A DNA stretch of 42,666 bases from UBA1275 sp038124025 (GTDB lineage Bacteria; Bacteroidota; Rhodothermia; Balneolales; Balneolaceae). The position numbers and the translations under genes are program-made. The notes under the pieces were generated by a model that saw only the letters and a list, made by a program, of their open reading frames with translations, searched no databases and was not told the DNA's origin. Positions within the stretch are counted from its first letter, which is position 1. Each line of letters starts with the position of its first letter. The stretch spans positions 1-42,666 of the forward strand of contig JAYPBC010000017.1 of NCBI GenBank assembly GCA_038124025.1. The letters are read 5' to 3'. Shown piece after piece: positions 1 to 8,364 of the stretch.

Positions 1-142
1 AAAATTCAGAATTAATTTCTATTGCACCTTCATAGATACCTTTGGTATAACCATTTGATAACCCTTCTTTCTTACCAATAAAGTAGCTTAGAAATAGAGT
101 TATACTGCTTATTAATAATACTATTACCTCCACAAATCCCAC
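1..142 (-). CDS. N-terminus of a membrane-anchored hypothetical protein (partial, runs off the left edge)
   Basis: Reading the minus strand from a GTG at 142-140 gives 47 codons without a stop up to the window edge. The predicted product starts with a strongly hydrophobic stretch of about 20 residues (VEVIVLLISSITLFLSYFIG), then a positively charged KK turn and a hydrophilic part (GLSNGYTKGIYEGAIEIN). This is the usual shape of a single-pass membrane protein with a cytoplasmic domain after the anchor. An AAGG lies about nine bases upstream of the GTG and could act as a weak ribosome binding site. A second GTG three codons later is an alternative start. No ATG is available and an in-frame TAA lies four codons upstream of the chosen GTG. 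I do not recognise the family. The call rests on frame openness and amino-acid pattern only. Confidence 0.45.
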   Translation of the reverse strand, partial: MGFVEVIVLLISSITLFLSYFIGKKEGLSNGYTKGIYEGAIEINSEF

Positions 143-492
143 TAGAATATGACCTTAGCTGCAAAAGCTTATGCAATGACTATCTATGCATGGCCTAGTG
201 AAGCATAACTATGGGTAAAATCATGTAATTATTGGAACGAAATATGCCTGCTATACTTTATAAAGAAAGTTTTATTGTTAATGTTTTTTTGCAATCACAT
301 AGATCAAATAGCTGTAATTTTATTCCCACTAGTTGACGAGCGCCGCTCTACGTATTAATTAGATGTTAACGTAATTATTAGCAACTAAAGGCACCGCCAG
401 CAAAAATATCATCAAACGACGAAATAAGATGGCATGATGAGTTCACATTCTTATCAAAACCATCCCATAACCTTATTGCTAGACTATACCTG
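143..492. other. Intergenic region between divergent genes, no gene seen
   Basis: This AT-rich stretch separates the minus-strand membrane protein on the left from the outer-membrane protein gene on the right, so it should carry two divergent promoters. I found no convincing open frame, no tRNA-like fold and no exact TAnnTTTG box. A TATACTTTATA-like element occurs near 250-260. A short near-palindrome, GAGCGCCGCTC, lies at 338-348, but it has only one unpaired central base and cannot form a hairpin. Confidence 0.5.
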
Positions 493-1836
493 ATGAACCA
501 AAACGTATTTATTTACTCTCAATGGCAAGCATTTGCTCACAATGCGCTTTTCCTGTTCATCCTAACCGCGATCAGCCTATCATTATCCACCCAAGTTTCA
601 GCACAACTACTAAGTCCTGGAACTAATAAATCCGAATCACAAATCGAACAAGTACCAGATCCTGAGACATTAATTAATGTGTTTTTGGATTGTAGGGGAT
701 GCCGTGAGGGTTTTATTAAAAGTGAAATTGGGTTTGTGAATTTCGTGAGAGACATGGCAGACGCCGAAGTACATCTAATCATAACCAATAGAAGAACTGC
801 CTCCGGTGGAACCCAATACCAACTCTCATTTTTGGGATACAAAAGCTATGCAGACATAAATCAAAACTTAACCTATACTTCCTTCGATTCAGATACCTAT
901 GATGAAGAGCGTAATGGACTCCTCAAATATGTGAAACTGGGCTTGATTCCTTTTTTAAGCGAGAAAGATGCCCTCAATGACTTTGAGCTAAACTATACCG
1001 GTGACCTTAGAGGTATCCCCGCCGATAACGAAGATAAATGGAATAATTGGATTTTTGAGATAGGTAGTAACGGCTCAATAAATGGCGAAGAGAATCAAAA
1101 AACTCTGGTTATTGAAAACCGAATTAATGTTAGGCATACAACTGAAACTTGGAAGTTTAGGCTGTGGTTTAACAATAATTACAGACGAAGGACATTTACT
1201 ACTAGAGACTCTCTAAACAACAAAACTTATGACGAATTCATAACAGAGAGACAATATGTATATGGACAATTGGTCTACTCTTTGAGTGAACACTGGTCAG
1301 TAGGTACTTATTTCGGCGGACGTTCATCTACCAGAGAGAATATTGATTTATCATATGGTATTGCCCCTACTGTTGAATACTCATTTTATCCTTACAGTGA
1401 ATTTGCACGAAGAGAAGTTACTCTTAGGTATGGCATAAATCCACAGAAAGTTTTTTACACTGAAAAGACTATCTATGGTAAGTCAGAAGAAACATTGTTA
1501 GAACAAGAGTTAAACTTTAACATGGACTATACCAAGCCCTGGGGGAGTTTAATGGCGTCTATGGAGGGAACTACTTATTTACACGATTTGAGTAAAAATA
1601 GATTTAATGTTGAGTTTGAATTAAGTATGAGAATAATCAGAGGTTTATCAGTATTTGTTAATAGCGAATACTCAATTATTAACAACCAATTGTCACTTTC
1701 TGCAGGAGGCGTCACTGATAAAGAAGCCATCGCTAATACTCGTCAGCAAGCTACTTCCTATTCGTATAGTGTAAGGGCCGGGTTTGAAATTAGTTTTGGA
1801 TCTATTTATGATAGTGTGGTAAACACCCGCTTCTAA
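493..1836 (+). CDS. Exported outer-membrane beta-barrel-like protein, function unknown
   Basis: The 447-residue product starts with a signal-peptide-like segment (hydrophobic ALFLFILTAISLSLS, then a probable cleavage after QVSA). Mature residues about 60-110 carry a conserved-looking block with a DC-x-x-C pair (LDCRGC) followed by IGFVNFVRDMADAEVHLIIT and a Gly-rich SGGTQY. I recall such an arrangement in unnamed bacteroidete exported proteins. The remaining 330 residues alternate polar and aromatic residues in strand-like patterns, and the chain ends in phenylalanine, both typical of outer-membrane barrels. Only 25 bp separate it from rlmN, so the two may be co-transcribed. The ATG lies just after a TATACCTG stretch with no clear Shine-Dalgarno. 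No catalytic motif is visible and no function is proposed. Confidence 0.75.
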   Translation: MNQNVFIYSQWQAFAHNALFLFILTAISLSLSTQVSAQLLSPGTNKSESQIEQVPDPETLINVFLDCRGCREGFIKSEIGFVNFVRDMADAEVHLIITNRRTASGGTQYQLSFLGYKSYADINQNLTYTSFDSDTYDEERNGLLKYVKLGLIPFLSEKDALNDFELNYTGDLRGIPADNEDKWNNWIFEIGSNGSINGEENQKTLVIENRINVRHTTETWKFRLWFNNNYRRRTFTTRDSLNNKTYDEFITERQYVYGQLVYSLSEHWSVGTYFGGRSSTRENIDLSYGIAPTVEYSFYPYSEFARREVTLRYGINPQKVFYTEKTIYGKSEETLLEQELNFNMDYTKPWGSLMASMEGTTYLHDLSKNRFNVEFELSMRIIRGLSVFVNSEYSIINNQLSLSAGGVTDKEAIANTRQQATSYSYSVRAGFEISFGSIYDSVVNTRF

Positions 1837-1861
1837 AGCACAACTTACAGCCCACTATTAC

Positions 1862-3031
1862 ATGCGCAAATTATTCAGTGAAGAGGCCTCATCAACAACA
1901 GAGGCTTCACTAAAGACATCCTCTTCCAACTCGAAGGATGAAACCAATAGATTGGATGTCAAATCACTCACCAAAGATGAACTCTTAGCCTATTGCGCCG
2001 AACGTGGCTGGCCACGATTTCGGGCGGATCAACTTTTTCAGTGGCTCTATCAAAAAGGAGTGAATGAGTTTGATGAGATGACCAATCTTCCAAAAAAAAT
2101 GCGCGAATATCTCCAAAAGCACGCCTACATCAACCGCATAACACCCTCTGTACAGCAACAATCCAAAGATGGAACCATTAAGTTCTTGTTTCAACTCAAC
2201 GACAGGGGAGAGAACAATAAAATCGAGGCGGTGCTCATTCCGGATTTTTATCCCGATGGGGCTGCGAATCGCCTAACCGTCTGCGTGAGCTCTCAAGTTG
2301 GCTGCGTATTTGGCTGCCGATTTTGCGCAACCGGTAAAATGGGTTTTTTCCGCAATTTAAGTCATGGTGAAATAGTCGATCAGGTACAATATATCAATGA
2401 AGTTGCCTTAGAGCAGTACGGAAAAAAAATTACTAACATCGTATACATGGGAATGGGTGAGCCTCTTCACAACTACCAAGCCATCACCCAGTCTGCCGCT
2501 ATTATATCCGATCCCCTCAGTATAGAATTATCTCCGAAAAGGATTACCGTATCTACAGTCGGGCTCACCAAACAAATAAAAAAATTAGCCGACCAGCAGC
2601 AGCCTTTTAATCTAGCTATCTCGCTGCATGCCGCTATTGACGATAAGCGTGATAAAATTATGCCCATTAACAGCTCAATGAATTTAGTAGAGCTCAAACA
2701 AGCGGTACTGTATTACTACAAAGCCACTGAAAGAGCCATCACCTATGAGTATCTTCTTTTTGACGAGTTCAATGATTCAAAAGAGGACGCCGACGCACTT
2801 GCCACCATAGTAGGCTGGGCCCCTAGTAAGGTGAACATCATTATGTACAATAATGTGGCCGGAGTAGCCCTTCATCGAGCTCGTGAGGATAGACTTGATC
2901 GTTTTATGAACCGATTATTAAAGCATAAAATCCGAGCAACTGTACGCCGTTCACGGGGTGATGATATTGACGCAGGCTGTGGACAATTAGCTATTCGCGA
3001 AGGAGCACCTCGAGGTAAAAGCATCGCATAG
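1862..3031 (+). CDS. rlmN: 23S rRNA (adenine-2503-C2)-methyltransferase RlmN, radical SAM enzyme
   Basis: RlmN methylates carbon 2 of A2503 in 23S rRNA and A37 in some tRNAs, using two SAM molecules and a 4Fe-4S cluster. The cluster motif CxxxCxxC is present as C148, C152 and C155 (GCVFGCRFCATGK). The methyl-carrying cysteine near the C-terminus is C373 (AGCGQLAIREG). The central MGMGEPLHNY and ISLHA motifs also fit the family. The N-terminal helical domain (FRADQLFQWLYQKG) is preceded by about 30 extra Ser/Thr/Glu-rich residues not usual in RlmN. A later start is possible, but no ATG follows between the first codon and the conserved domain, so the first ATG is kept. It follows the outer-membrane protein gene closely and converges on lepB. 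Confidence 0.95.
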   Translation: MRKLFSEEASSTTEASLKTSSSNSKDETNRLDVKSLTKDELLAYCAERGWPRFRADQLFQWLYQKGVNEFDEMTNLPKKMREYLQKHAYINRITPSVQQQSKDGTIKFLFQLNDRGENNKIEAVLIPDFYPDGAANRLTVCVSSQVGCVFGCRFCATGKMGFFRNLSHGEIVDQVQYINEVALEQYGKKITNIVYMGMGEPLHNYQAITQSAAIISDPLSIELSPKRITVSTVGLTKQIKKLADQQQPFNLAISLHAAIDDKRDKIMPINSSMNLVELKQAVLYYYKATERAITYEYLLFDEFNDSKEDADALATIVGWAPSKVNIIMYNNVAGVALHRAREDRLDRFMNRLLKHKIRATVRRSRGDDIDAGCGQLAIREGAPRGKSIA

Positions 3032-3120
3032 AGCTGCTTGACATTAAAGCTGCCTGATATCTGAAGGCATCGCTTAAACAGCCAAATAACTGGAGGCTTT
3101 ACCTACTTAGTAGCACCTTG

Positions 3121-3144
3121 TTTGAGCGTACATATTGGCTCAAA
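3121..3144. terminator. Weak inverted repeat between convergent rlmN and lepB
   Basis: A perfect 7-bp inverted repeat, TTTGAGC and GCTCAAA, with a 10-nt loop lies in the 120-bp gap between the two convergent genes. Its position fits a bidirectional terminator. No T-tract follows on either strand, so a factor-dependent or purely accidental hairpin is equally possible. Confidence 0.25.
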
Positions 3145-3153
3145 TAGTTGCGG

Positions 3154-4266
3154 TTAGTCAATAATATGAAAAAAGCGATTCATTCTTGGCAAGCCATTAT
3201 TCAATGACATCCAGACAATACCCGCTCTTCCTATTATATGATCTTTGGGCACAAAGCCCCAAAACCTTGAGTCTTCACTTGAATCGCGATTATCTCCCAT
3301 GGCAAAATAATAATCCTGCTGAACCACATAGCGATTCGTTTGCACCCCATTAATAGTAAATACCCCACCCTGAGTTTGCACCTGATTTCCTTCGTAACGC
3401 TCAATTAGGTCTTTATATACAGGCCAATTGGTTGCATTCAACAGAACTTCTTGTCCTTCGAAAGGAACAACTATGGGGCCGAAGTGATCCGGATTATTAA
3501 ACGCACGAGAAAAATAACCCGCACTTTGAGTATAGGCAGAAACAATCTGATTAGCTGGGATAACGGTCGGATAGAGGGTGTCGGTCTGTGCCCAAGAAGC
3601 TACTTTTTTGGCCGCTTCGTCGGTTAAATTTACCCGGTACTCAACATTAGATACCTGCTGAAAATAGCGACTGCTAGCACCTATGGTGCCCGCATCAATC
3701 TCCTCCATTTTGGCATTGGTGAGCCTAAGCCCTTCCTTTAAGACTAAGGTGTGGAATTTCTGAACCCCATTGTGAATAGGTTCACCCTCTCCATTGACAA
3801 ACAATACTTTGTCTTTGAATTCTAGAGTATCACCAGGAATTCCAACCGCTCGCTTAATATAATTTGTTTTTTGAGATATAGGCTTTACTTCCCAGGGCAC
3901 ATTAAACACAAATACGTCATTTCTAGCAATAGAACGGTAACCCGGAAAACGAGTGAATGGTAGCCTGACACCTGGTAAACACCACTGGGTGAAGGGCACA
4001 CAAACCGACATAGGAGTTCGCGCACCGTATGCTGCGTTGGATACAATCAAAAAATCGCCAATTAATAGATCTTTCTCCATAGAACCAGTCGGAATCTTAT
4101 AAGATCCAAACAAGAAGGCCCTAAGTATTGCTGCTACGATAAAGGCAAAAAGAAAGGCATCCAACCATTCACGCAGTACTGACTTGGGAGTTAGCTCTTG
4201 CCTGGTTTTATCCGCTTCTTTCGAAGATGAGGAGGCGGGTTCCTTGGAAGAATGAGAAGTTTTCAA
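3154..4266 (-). CDS. lepB: Signal peptidase I (leader peptidase)
   Basis: This is the membrane serine protease that removes signal peptides from Sec-exported proteins on the outer face of the inner membrane. The single N-terminal membrane segment is at about residues 34-53. The catalytic serine is S62 in IPTGSMEKDL and the general base is K138 in NYIKRAVGIPGD. The C-terminal box MGDNRDSSEDSRFWGFVP is intact. At 370 residues it is longer than the E. coli enzyme, mainly through an inserted region between the lysine box and the C-terminal box (about residues 160-310). It also has a Ser/Lys-rich cytoplasmic tail before the membrane segment. It lies in a minus-strand run with an exported unknown protein and lepA; lepA-lepB adjacency is common in bacteria. 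Confidence 0.93.
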   Translation of the reverse strand: MKTSHSSKEPASSSSKEADKTRQELTPKSVLREWLDAFLFAFIVAAILRAFLFGSYKIPTGSMEKDLLIGDFLIVSNAAYGARTPMSVCVPFTQWCLPGVRLPFTRFPGYRSIARNDVFVFNVPWEVKPISQKTNYIKRAVGIPGDTLEFKDKVLFVNGEGEPIHNGVQKFHTLVLKEGLRLTNAKMEEIDAGTIGASSRYFQQVSNVEYRVNLTDEAAKKVASWAQTDTLYPTVIPANQIVSAYTQSAGYFSRAFNNPDHFGPIVVPFEGQEVLLNATNWPVYKDLIERYEGNQVQTQGGVFTINGVQTNRYVVQQDYYFAMGDNRDSSEDSRFWGFVPKDHIIGRAGIVWMSLNNGLPRMNRFFHIID

Positions 4267-4365
4267 TGCTAAGTAGTTGTTAGTGGATGTTACGGTATTT
4301 TTTATAAGACCAGCTGGCCAGTCAATCCGACGAATATATGTGCTTATTATACTCGGTTCGAAACA

Positions 4366-4998
4366 TTAATACAATCGTATGTGAGAGGGTTTATCCACTT
4401 CAATTTTTGTATACTCACCATCCTGATAACGAACTTCGTACCACTGCTCACGTTCTGGGGAATAGAAATAATCTAAATAGGCTTTGGGCTCGGCCTCCAA
4501 TAAATGCTTGGTCAAACTCCGTTTAACAGCGGGCATTAAATCGATGAAGCGACTAGCACCCACATACACCAAACCGTCCGCGAACGGCCCATCCAAGTCT
4601 AATATCATCATGGGTATTTCCCCGTCTACAACAAACCAATACTCAAACTGTATAGCCTTGCCCGCTCGCAGCTTGCCACCCTGCACGATATCCTCTATAG
4701 TTTTTGTGGGTGATCCAAATACCGATTCCAATCGAGCTCGTAATTCAATAGCCGGCACACGATCTAATTCGTTATAATTAAATCCCTGCCCGGTCCACTT
4801 TATATCCTTAAAGTTTGCTTCAAACTCTGCAGCATCCTCTGTGGAGACTTTTTTGATCACAGGCTCTTCAAATTGGGCATATATATTGGATGTACTTACC
4901 ACCATAATGAGGAAAAAAACCGCTACCGCAACTTTAAATGTAAATAAGGACGAACTCTCTTTACGGGCTAGTTGTTCTGTATTCAACAATGTAGACAT
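4366..4998 (-). CDS. Exported hypothetical protein between lepA and lepB
   Basis: The 210-residue product has an N-terminal hydrophobic segment (FKVAVAVFFLIMVVSTS) ending in NIYAQFEE, which fits a signal peptide cleaved after the alanine. The mature part is mixed alpha/beta, with a stretch reading IQFEYWFVVDGEIPMMILDLDGPF and a C-terminal tail ending SHIRLY. I do not recognise a family or catalytic motif. It lies 33 bp downstream of lepA and 99 bp upstream of lepB on the same strand, so it is probably transcribed with both. The placement might hint at a role in envelope protein export, but this is positional inference only. Confidence 0.75.
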   Translation of the reverse strand: MSTLLNTEQLARKESSSLFTFKVAVAVFFLIMVVSTSNIYAQFEEPVIKKVSTEDAAEFEANFKDIKWTGQGFNYNELDRVPAIELRARLESVFGSPTKTIEDIVQGGKLRAGKAIQFEYWFVVDGEIPMMILDLDGPFADGLVYVGASRFIDLMPAVKRSLTKHLLEAEPKAYLDYFYSPEREQWYEVRYQDGEYTKIEVDKPSHIRLY

Positions 4999-5031
4999 AG
5001 GAGCTTCGTTAGCTTTAATTCTGGTTTATAC

Positions 5032-6834
5032 TTATCGGTCATCGTCGTCCATGGATAGAACTGCCAAGAAGGCTTCTTGTGGAATTTCCACGGCACCTAC
5101 TTGTTTCATACGCTTCTTACCCTCTTTTTGTTTCTCTAATAACTTCCTCTTACGAGTAATATCTCCACCGTAACATTTCGCCGTAACATCTTTGCGAACG
5201 GCACGGACCGAATCACGAGCAATAATACGAGAACCAATAGCTGCCTGTACTGCCACTTCGAATTGTTGCCTAGGAATAAGCTCTTTTAACTTGGCGCATA
5301 CTTTTCGTCCTTGGTAGTAGGCCTTATCTCGGTGAGAGATAGACGACAATGCATCAACTTGATCTCCATTTAATAAGATATCCAGACGCACTAATTGACC
5401 AGGGCGGTACTCAATAAACTCATAATCCAAGGATGCATAGCCGCGGGTACCGGACTTTAATCGATCATAAAAATCGAACACTACTTCAGCCATGGGTAAT
5501 TCATACGAAATTTCTACCCTATTATTCTGCATAAACATTTGGTTTACATAAATACCTCGTCGCTCCTGACACAGTTTCATTATGGGACCGATATATTCCG
5601 CAGGAGTGATGATATTCGCCTTGATGTAGGGTTCATATATAGTATTTATTTCTCCTGCTTCAGGCATCTGACTTGGGTTATCTACCCTAATCTTTGATTT
5701 GTCTTCAAGTTCAACCTCATACTGAACGTTAGGTACAGTGGTGATTATATCAATGTCGAATTCCCGATCCAAACGCTCTTGAACTATTTCCATATGCAAT
5801 AAGCCAAGGAAACCAGCCCTAAAACCAAAACCTAAGGCTTGAGAGGTCTCAGGCTCATAAGTCAAAGATGCATCATTTAGTTGAAGTTTTTCTAAGGCCG
5901 ACCGTAAGTCCTCGAAATCTTCCGATTGAGTCGGAAAAATTCCACTAAATACCATCGGTTTGGCTTCTTGATAGCCAGGAATTGGCACCGTAGCCCCATT
6001 CTTTACATGGGTGATGGTATCCCCCACACGCACATCTTGAAGTGATTTAACGCTTCCAATCACATAGCCTACATCACCAGCCCGAAGCTCCTGAGTAGGC
6101 TCATAACTCATGCGCAAATAGCCTACATCTTCGGCATTATACTCCATATCATTGGCCATGAACCGGAACCGCTCCCCTTTTTTCAACACTCCTTCCATCA
6201 CACGGACGTAGGCAACTGAGCCACGATACGTATTGAAAATAGAATCAAAAATTAAAGCACGTAAGGGTTTTTCAACTTCTTGTTTGGGCTCGGGTACTCG
6301 CTCAGCGATGGCTTCTAAAAGTTCCGGAACTCCTTCTCCTGTTTTCCCAGAAACATGAAGTATTTCGTCTATTGAACATCCAAGTAAGTCGACCACTTGT
6401 TGGCCAACCCCTTCGGGATCGGATGAGGGTAAATCTATTTTATTGAGCACAGGTATTATCTCAAGTCCCTGTTCAATGGCTTGGTATAAATTTGAAATAG
6501 TTTGTGCTTCAATACCCTGGGTGGCATCCACAACTAAAATAGCGCCTTCACAGGCCTTCAGTGCTCTTGAAACCTCATAGGCAAAGTCAACATGTCCAGG
6601 AGTATCAATTAGATTATAGAAATACTTATCTCCGTTTGGACGCTCGTAGTTCAGTTTTATAGCATGGCTTTTTATCGTAATGCCACGCTCGCGTTCAAGG
6701 TCCATATCATCGAGCATCTGCTCCTGCATTTGACGTTCGGTAATGGTACCGGTAATCTGTAGTAGCCGATCTGCTAAGGTGCTCTTTCCGTGATCAATAT
6801 GAGCGATGATGCAAAAATTCCTGATATCAGACAT
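5032..6834 (-). CDS. lepA: Elongation factor 4 (LepA), translational GTPase
   Basis: LepA is a ribosome-associated GTPase related to EF-G. It acts during translation initiation and elongation and has been linked to ribosome back-translocation under ionic stress. The G1 loop is AHIDHGKST, the G3 motif is DTPGHVDF and the G4 motif is NKIDLP. The family-specific C-terminal domain is complete (RPGQLVRLDILLNG, then KRKLLEKQKEGKKRMK and the final EIPQEAFLAVL). At 600 residues it has the normal length. The ATG start puts the conserved MSDIRNFCIIAHIDHGK at the very N-terminus, so the start is secure. Confidence 0.97.
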   Translation of the reverse strand: MSDIRNFCIIAHIDHGKSTLADRLLQITGTITERQMQEQMLDDMDLERERGITIKSHAIKLNYERPNGDKYFYNLIDTPGHVDFAYEVSRALKACEGAILVVDATQGIEAQTISNLYQAIEQGLEIIPVLNKIDLPSSDPEGVGQQVVDLLGCSIDEILHVSGKTGEGVPELLEAIAERVPEPKQEVEKPLRALIFDSIFNTYRGSVAYVRVMEGVLKKGERFRFMANDMEYNAEDVGYLRMSYEPTQELRAGDVGYVIGSVKSLQDVRVGDTITHVKNGATVPIPGYQEAKPMVFSGIFPTQSEDFEDLRSALEKLQLNDASLTYEPETSQALGFGFRAGFLGLLHMEIVQERLDREFDIDIITTVPNVQYEVELEDKSKIRVDNPSQMPEAGEINTIYEPYIKANIITPAEYIGPIMKLCQERRGIYVNQMFMQNNRVEISYELPMAEVVFDFYDRLKSGTRGYASLDYEFIEYRPGQLVRLDILLNGDQVDALSSISHRDKAYYQGRKVCAKLKELIPRQQFEVAVQAAIGSRIIARDSVRAVRKDVTAKCYGGDITRKRKLLEKQKEGKKRMKQVGAVEIPQEAFLAVLSMDDDDR

Positions 6835-6895
6835 ATATTAAAAGGTATACATTAACCGAAACCCCCAGCTTTTGGAGTATTCTTGATGAACAACG

Positions 6896-7138
6896 CTACT
6901 TCTCTGGACTAAGCAACTCTATGTGAAACCTAAAACGTTCTTGCTCTAGAGACATCATTTCGTAGGTCTCTTTGATCAACTTAAATACTTCGTTAGGCTC
7001 TCCAATCACCGTAGAAGAAAGATATCCTACCTCAATTTTCACGTCATACTGTGCTAAATGTTCCAACAAATCTTGAACCAACTCGGTCGGGTTGTGTGTA
7101 GCTAAAGGAATGTAGGTAATCTGAGCGATTGTATGCAT
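6896..7138 (-). CDS. Small MTH1187/YqgV-like (DUF77) thiamine-binding-type protein
   Basis: The 80-residue protein has a ferredoxin-like pattern of short strands and helices. It includes STVIGEPNEVFKLIKETYEMM, which resembles the 'T-x-x-x-G-x-x-x-E-V-x-x-x-I' core of the MTH1187/YkoF family. Members of that family form tetramers and some bind thiamine or its pyrimidine moiety. It is somewhat shorter than the usual 95-100 residues. The gene is 61 bp upstream of lepA on the same strand and probably shares its transcript. Family assignment is from memory of the motif and is moderate; the function is inferred. Confidence 0.6.
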   Translation of the reverse strand: MHTIAQITYIPLATHNPTELVQDLLEHLAQYDVKIEVGYLSSTVIGEPNEVFKLIKETYEMMSLEQERFRFHIELLSPEK

Positions 7139-7251
7139 AGTGTAGAATTACGTTTATTGAAATAATATAGCATTAAAGCAGTAAAAATTCTGTTGCATTA
7201 ACTGCTTTTCGCAGGAATAAAATTCCCATTCCCCCTTTGAAATTTAATGTC

Positions 7252-7259
7252 TATATTTG
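7252..7259 (+). promoter_or_regulatory. Candidate -7 box of the his operon promoter
   Basis: TATATTTG matches the bacteroidete -7 consensus TAnnTTTG exactly and lies about 215 bp upstream of hisG. The nearest TTTG that could serve as a -33 element ends only 12 bp upstream, closer than the usual spacing, so the match is partial. It would make an untranslated leader of roughly 200 nt that contains the leader ORF and hairpins described next. Confidence 0.35.
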
Positions 7260-7315
7260 GTGCTATTAAATGAAATACTTAGCACTCTATACGACCCTTT
7301 TGCACACCTCCTTAC

Positions 7316-7471
7316 ATGCCCATCATGTTCATTTTAGGGGATTTGTGCACGTTCATCCCTGCTAATCACCCGATGGTTTCCCATTCGACTGATTTTACGC
7401 GCAAATCCCCTTCTCTGACTCACCTGCGCAAGACCACTCATTTCCACCCAATTTTTTTATTACTCTTATGA
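7316..7471 (+). CDS. Candidate histidine-containing leader peptide (51 codons) of the his operon
   Basis: An ATG-initiated frame of 51 codons runs to a TGA that overlaps the hisG start as ATGA. It holds five histidine codons, all in its second two thirds (NHP, SHS, THL, and THFHP near the end), or about 10 percent against a typical 2 percent. They are spread rather than in a run, unlike the enterobacterial hisL peptide. The 5' arm of a 13-bp hairpin lies inside the peptide's early codons and the 3' arm inside later codons, so ribosome stalling could change the RNA fold. A simple translational-coupling upstream ORF, or chance, cannot be excluded. Confidence 0.35.
   Translation: MPIMFILGDLCTFIPANHPMVSHSTDFTRKSPSLTHLRKTTHFHPIFLLLL
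7336..7429 (+). promoter_or_regulatory. Candidate attenuator or leader hairpins upstream of hisG
   Basis: AGGGGATTTGTGC at 7336-7348 pairs with GCGCAAATCCCCT at 7399-7411 as a 13-bp stem with one G-U wobble and a 50-nt loop. Two shorter pairings would compete with it: TGCAC 7301-7305 with GTGCA 7345-7349, and GCGCA 7399-7403 with TGCGC 7425-7429. This gives a 1:2, 2:3, 3:4 order like classical attenuation. The last stem is short and its T-run (around 7452-7458) lies about 20 nt downstream, so a standard intrinsic terminator is not evident. Confidence 0.35.
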
Positions 7472-8349
7472 ACCGATCACTTGACCACACGACCTCATTA
7501 CGTATTGCCATTCAAAAAAGTGGCCGTCTAACCGATAAGACCATAGATTTACTTCACGGAATTGGAATAGAATTCGATAACTACAAGCGAAATCTTATGG
7601 TTAAAACTCGAAATTTTGATGTTGAACTACTTCTGCTTCGCGACGATGATATTCCCGAATACGTTCAAGATGGAATTTGCGATTTGGGCTTTGTTGGAGC
7701 TAATGAAATATTTGAAAAGGATTCTAAGGTGAACGTTTTAAGAGGGCTAAACTACGGTAATTGCCGTCTAGCAGTTGCCTCCCCAAAAGATACTGAACTC
7801 ATAGATCCCGCTCATTTTGACGGAAAAAAAATAGCCACCTCCTATCCCTTTTTAACTAAGCAATTCTTCGAAAATGTAGGGGTATCCATTGAAATAGTGG
7901 AAATTTCAGGGGCCGTTGAGATCACCCCGCAGCTACAGGTAGCCGATGCCATCTCCGATTTGGTATCCACCGGCGGAACCCTAAAAGCCAATGGACTGGT
8001 TGAACGTTTTACCATTTTGGAATCCGAAACTAAGCTCATTCAAACCCAACAGGCCCTTTCGGAGGGTAAACAGCAACTCATTCAGAAATTTTTACAGCGC
8101 ATCGATGGGTATCAGACAGCAAAAAAAAGCAGATACATACTCATGAATGCACCTACCGAATCCGTAGAAACCATCAAAGCACTGTTACCTTCGATGAAAA
8201 GTCCGACCATTATGCCCTTAGCCGAAACAGAGATGGTCGCCATTCACAGTGTTATTCCTTATGATCAATTTTGGGATGTGATGGAACAGCTTCAGGATGC
8301 AGGCGCTTCCGATATTGTCATGTTACCGATAGAAAGTATGATTGCCTAA
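7468..8349 (+). CDS. hisG: ATP phosphoribosyltransferase, long form
   Basis: HisG starts histidine synthesis by joining ATP and PRPP to give phosphoribosyl-ATP. The N-terminal part opens with LRIAIQKSGRLTDKTIDLL, and the PRPP-binding loop is DLVSTGGTLKANGL at about residues 163-176. At 293 residues it is the long, hexameric form with a C-terminal ACT-like regulatory domain (from about residue 222, ILMNAPTESVETIKALLP through the ending SDIVMLPIESMIA). It should therefore be feedback-inhibited by histidine and need no HisZ partner. It is the first gene of the his operon; its ATG overlaps the stop of the upstream leader frame and hisD follows after 15 bp. Confidence 0.95.
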   Translation: MNRSLDHTTSLRIAIQKSGRLTDKTIDLLHGIGIEFDNYKRNLMVKTRNFDVELLLLRDDDIPEYVQDGICDLGFVGANEIFEKDSKVNVLRGLNYGNCRLAVASPKDTELIDPAHFDGKKIATSYPFLTKQFFENVGVSIEIVEISGAVEITPQLQVADAISDLVSTGGTLKANGLVERFTILESETKLIQTQQALSEGKQQLIQKFLQRIDGYQTAKKSRYILMNAPTESVETIKALLPSMKSPTIMPLAETEMVAIHSVIPYDQFWDVMEQLQDAGASDIVMLPIESMIA

Positions 8350-8364
8350 GCAACATCTAATTCA

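Noticed and set aside
338..348. GAGCGCCGCTC near-palindrome as a terminator
   Set aside because: The arms are separated by a single base and cannot fold as a hairpin; no T-tract follows.
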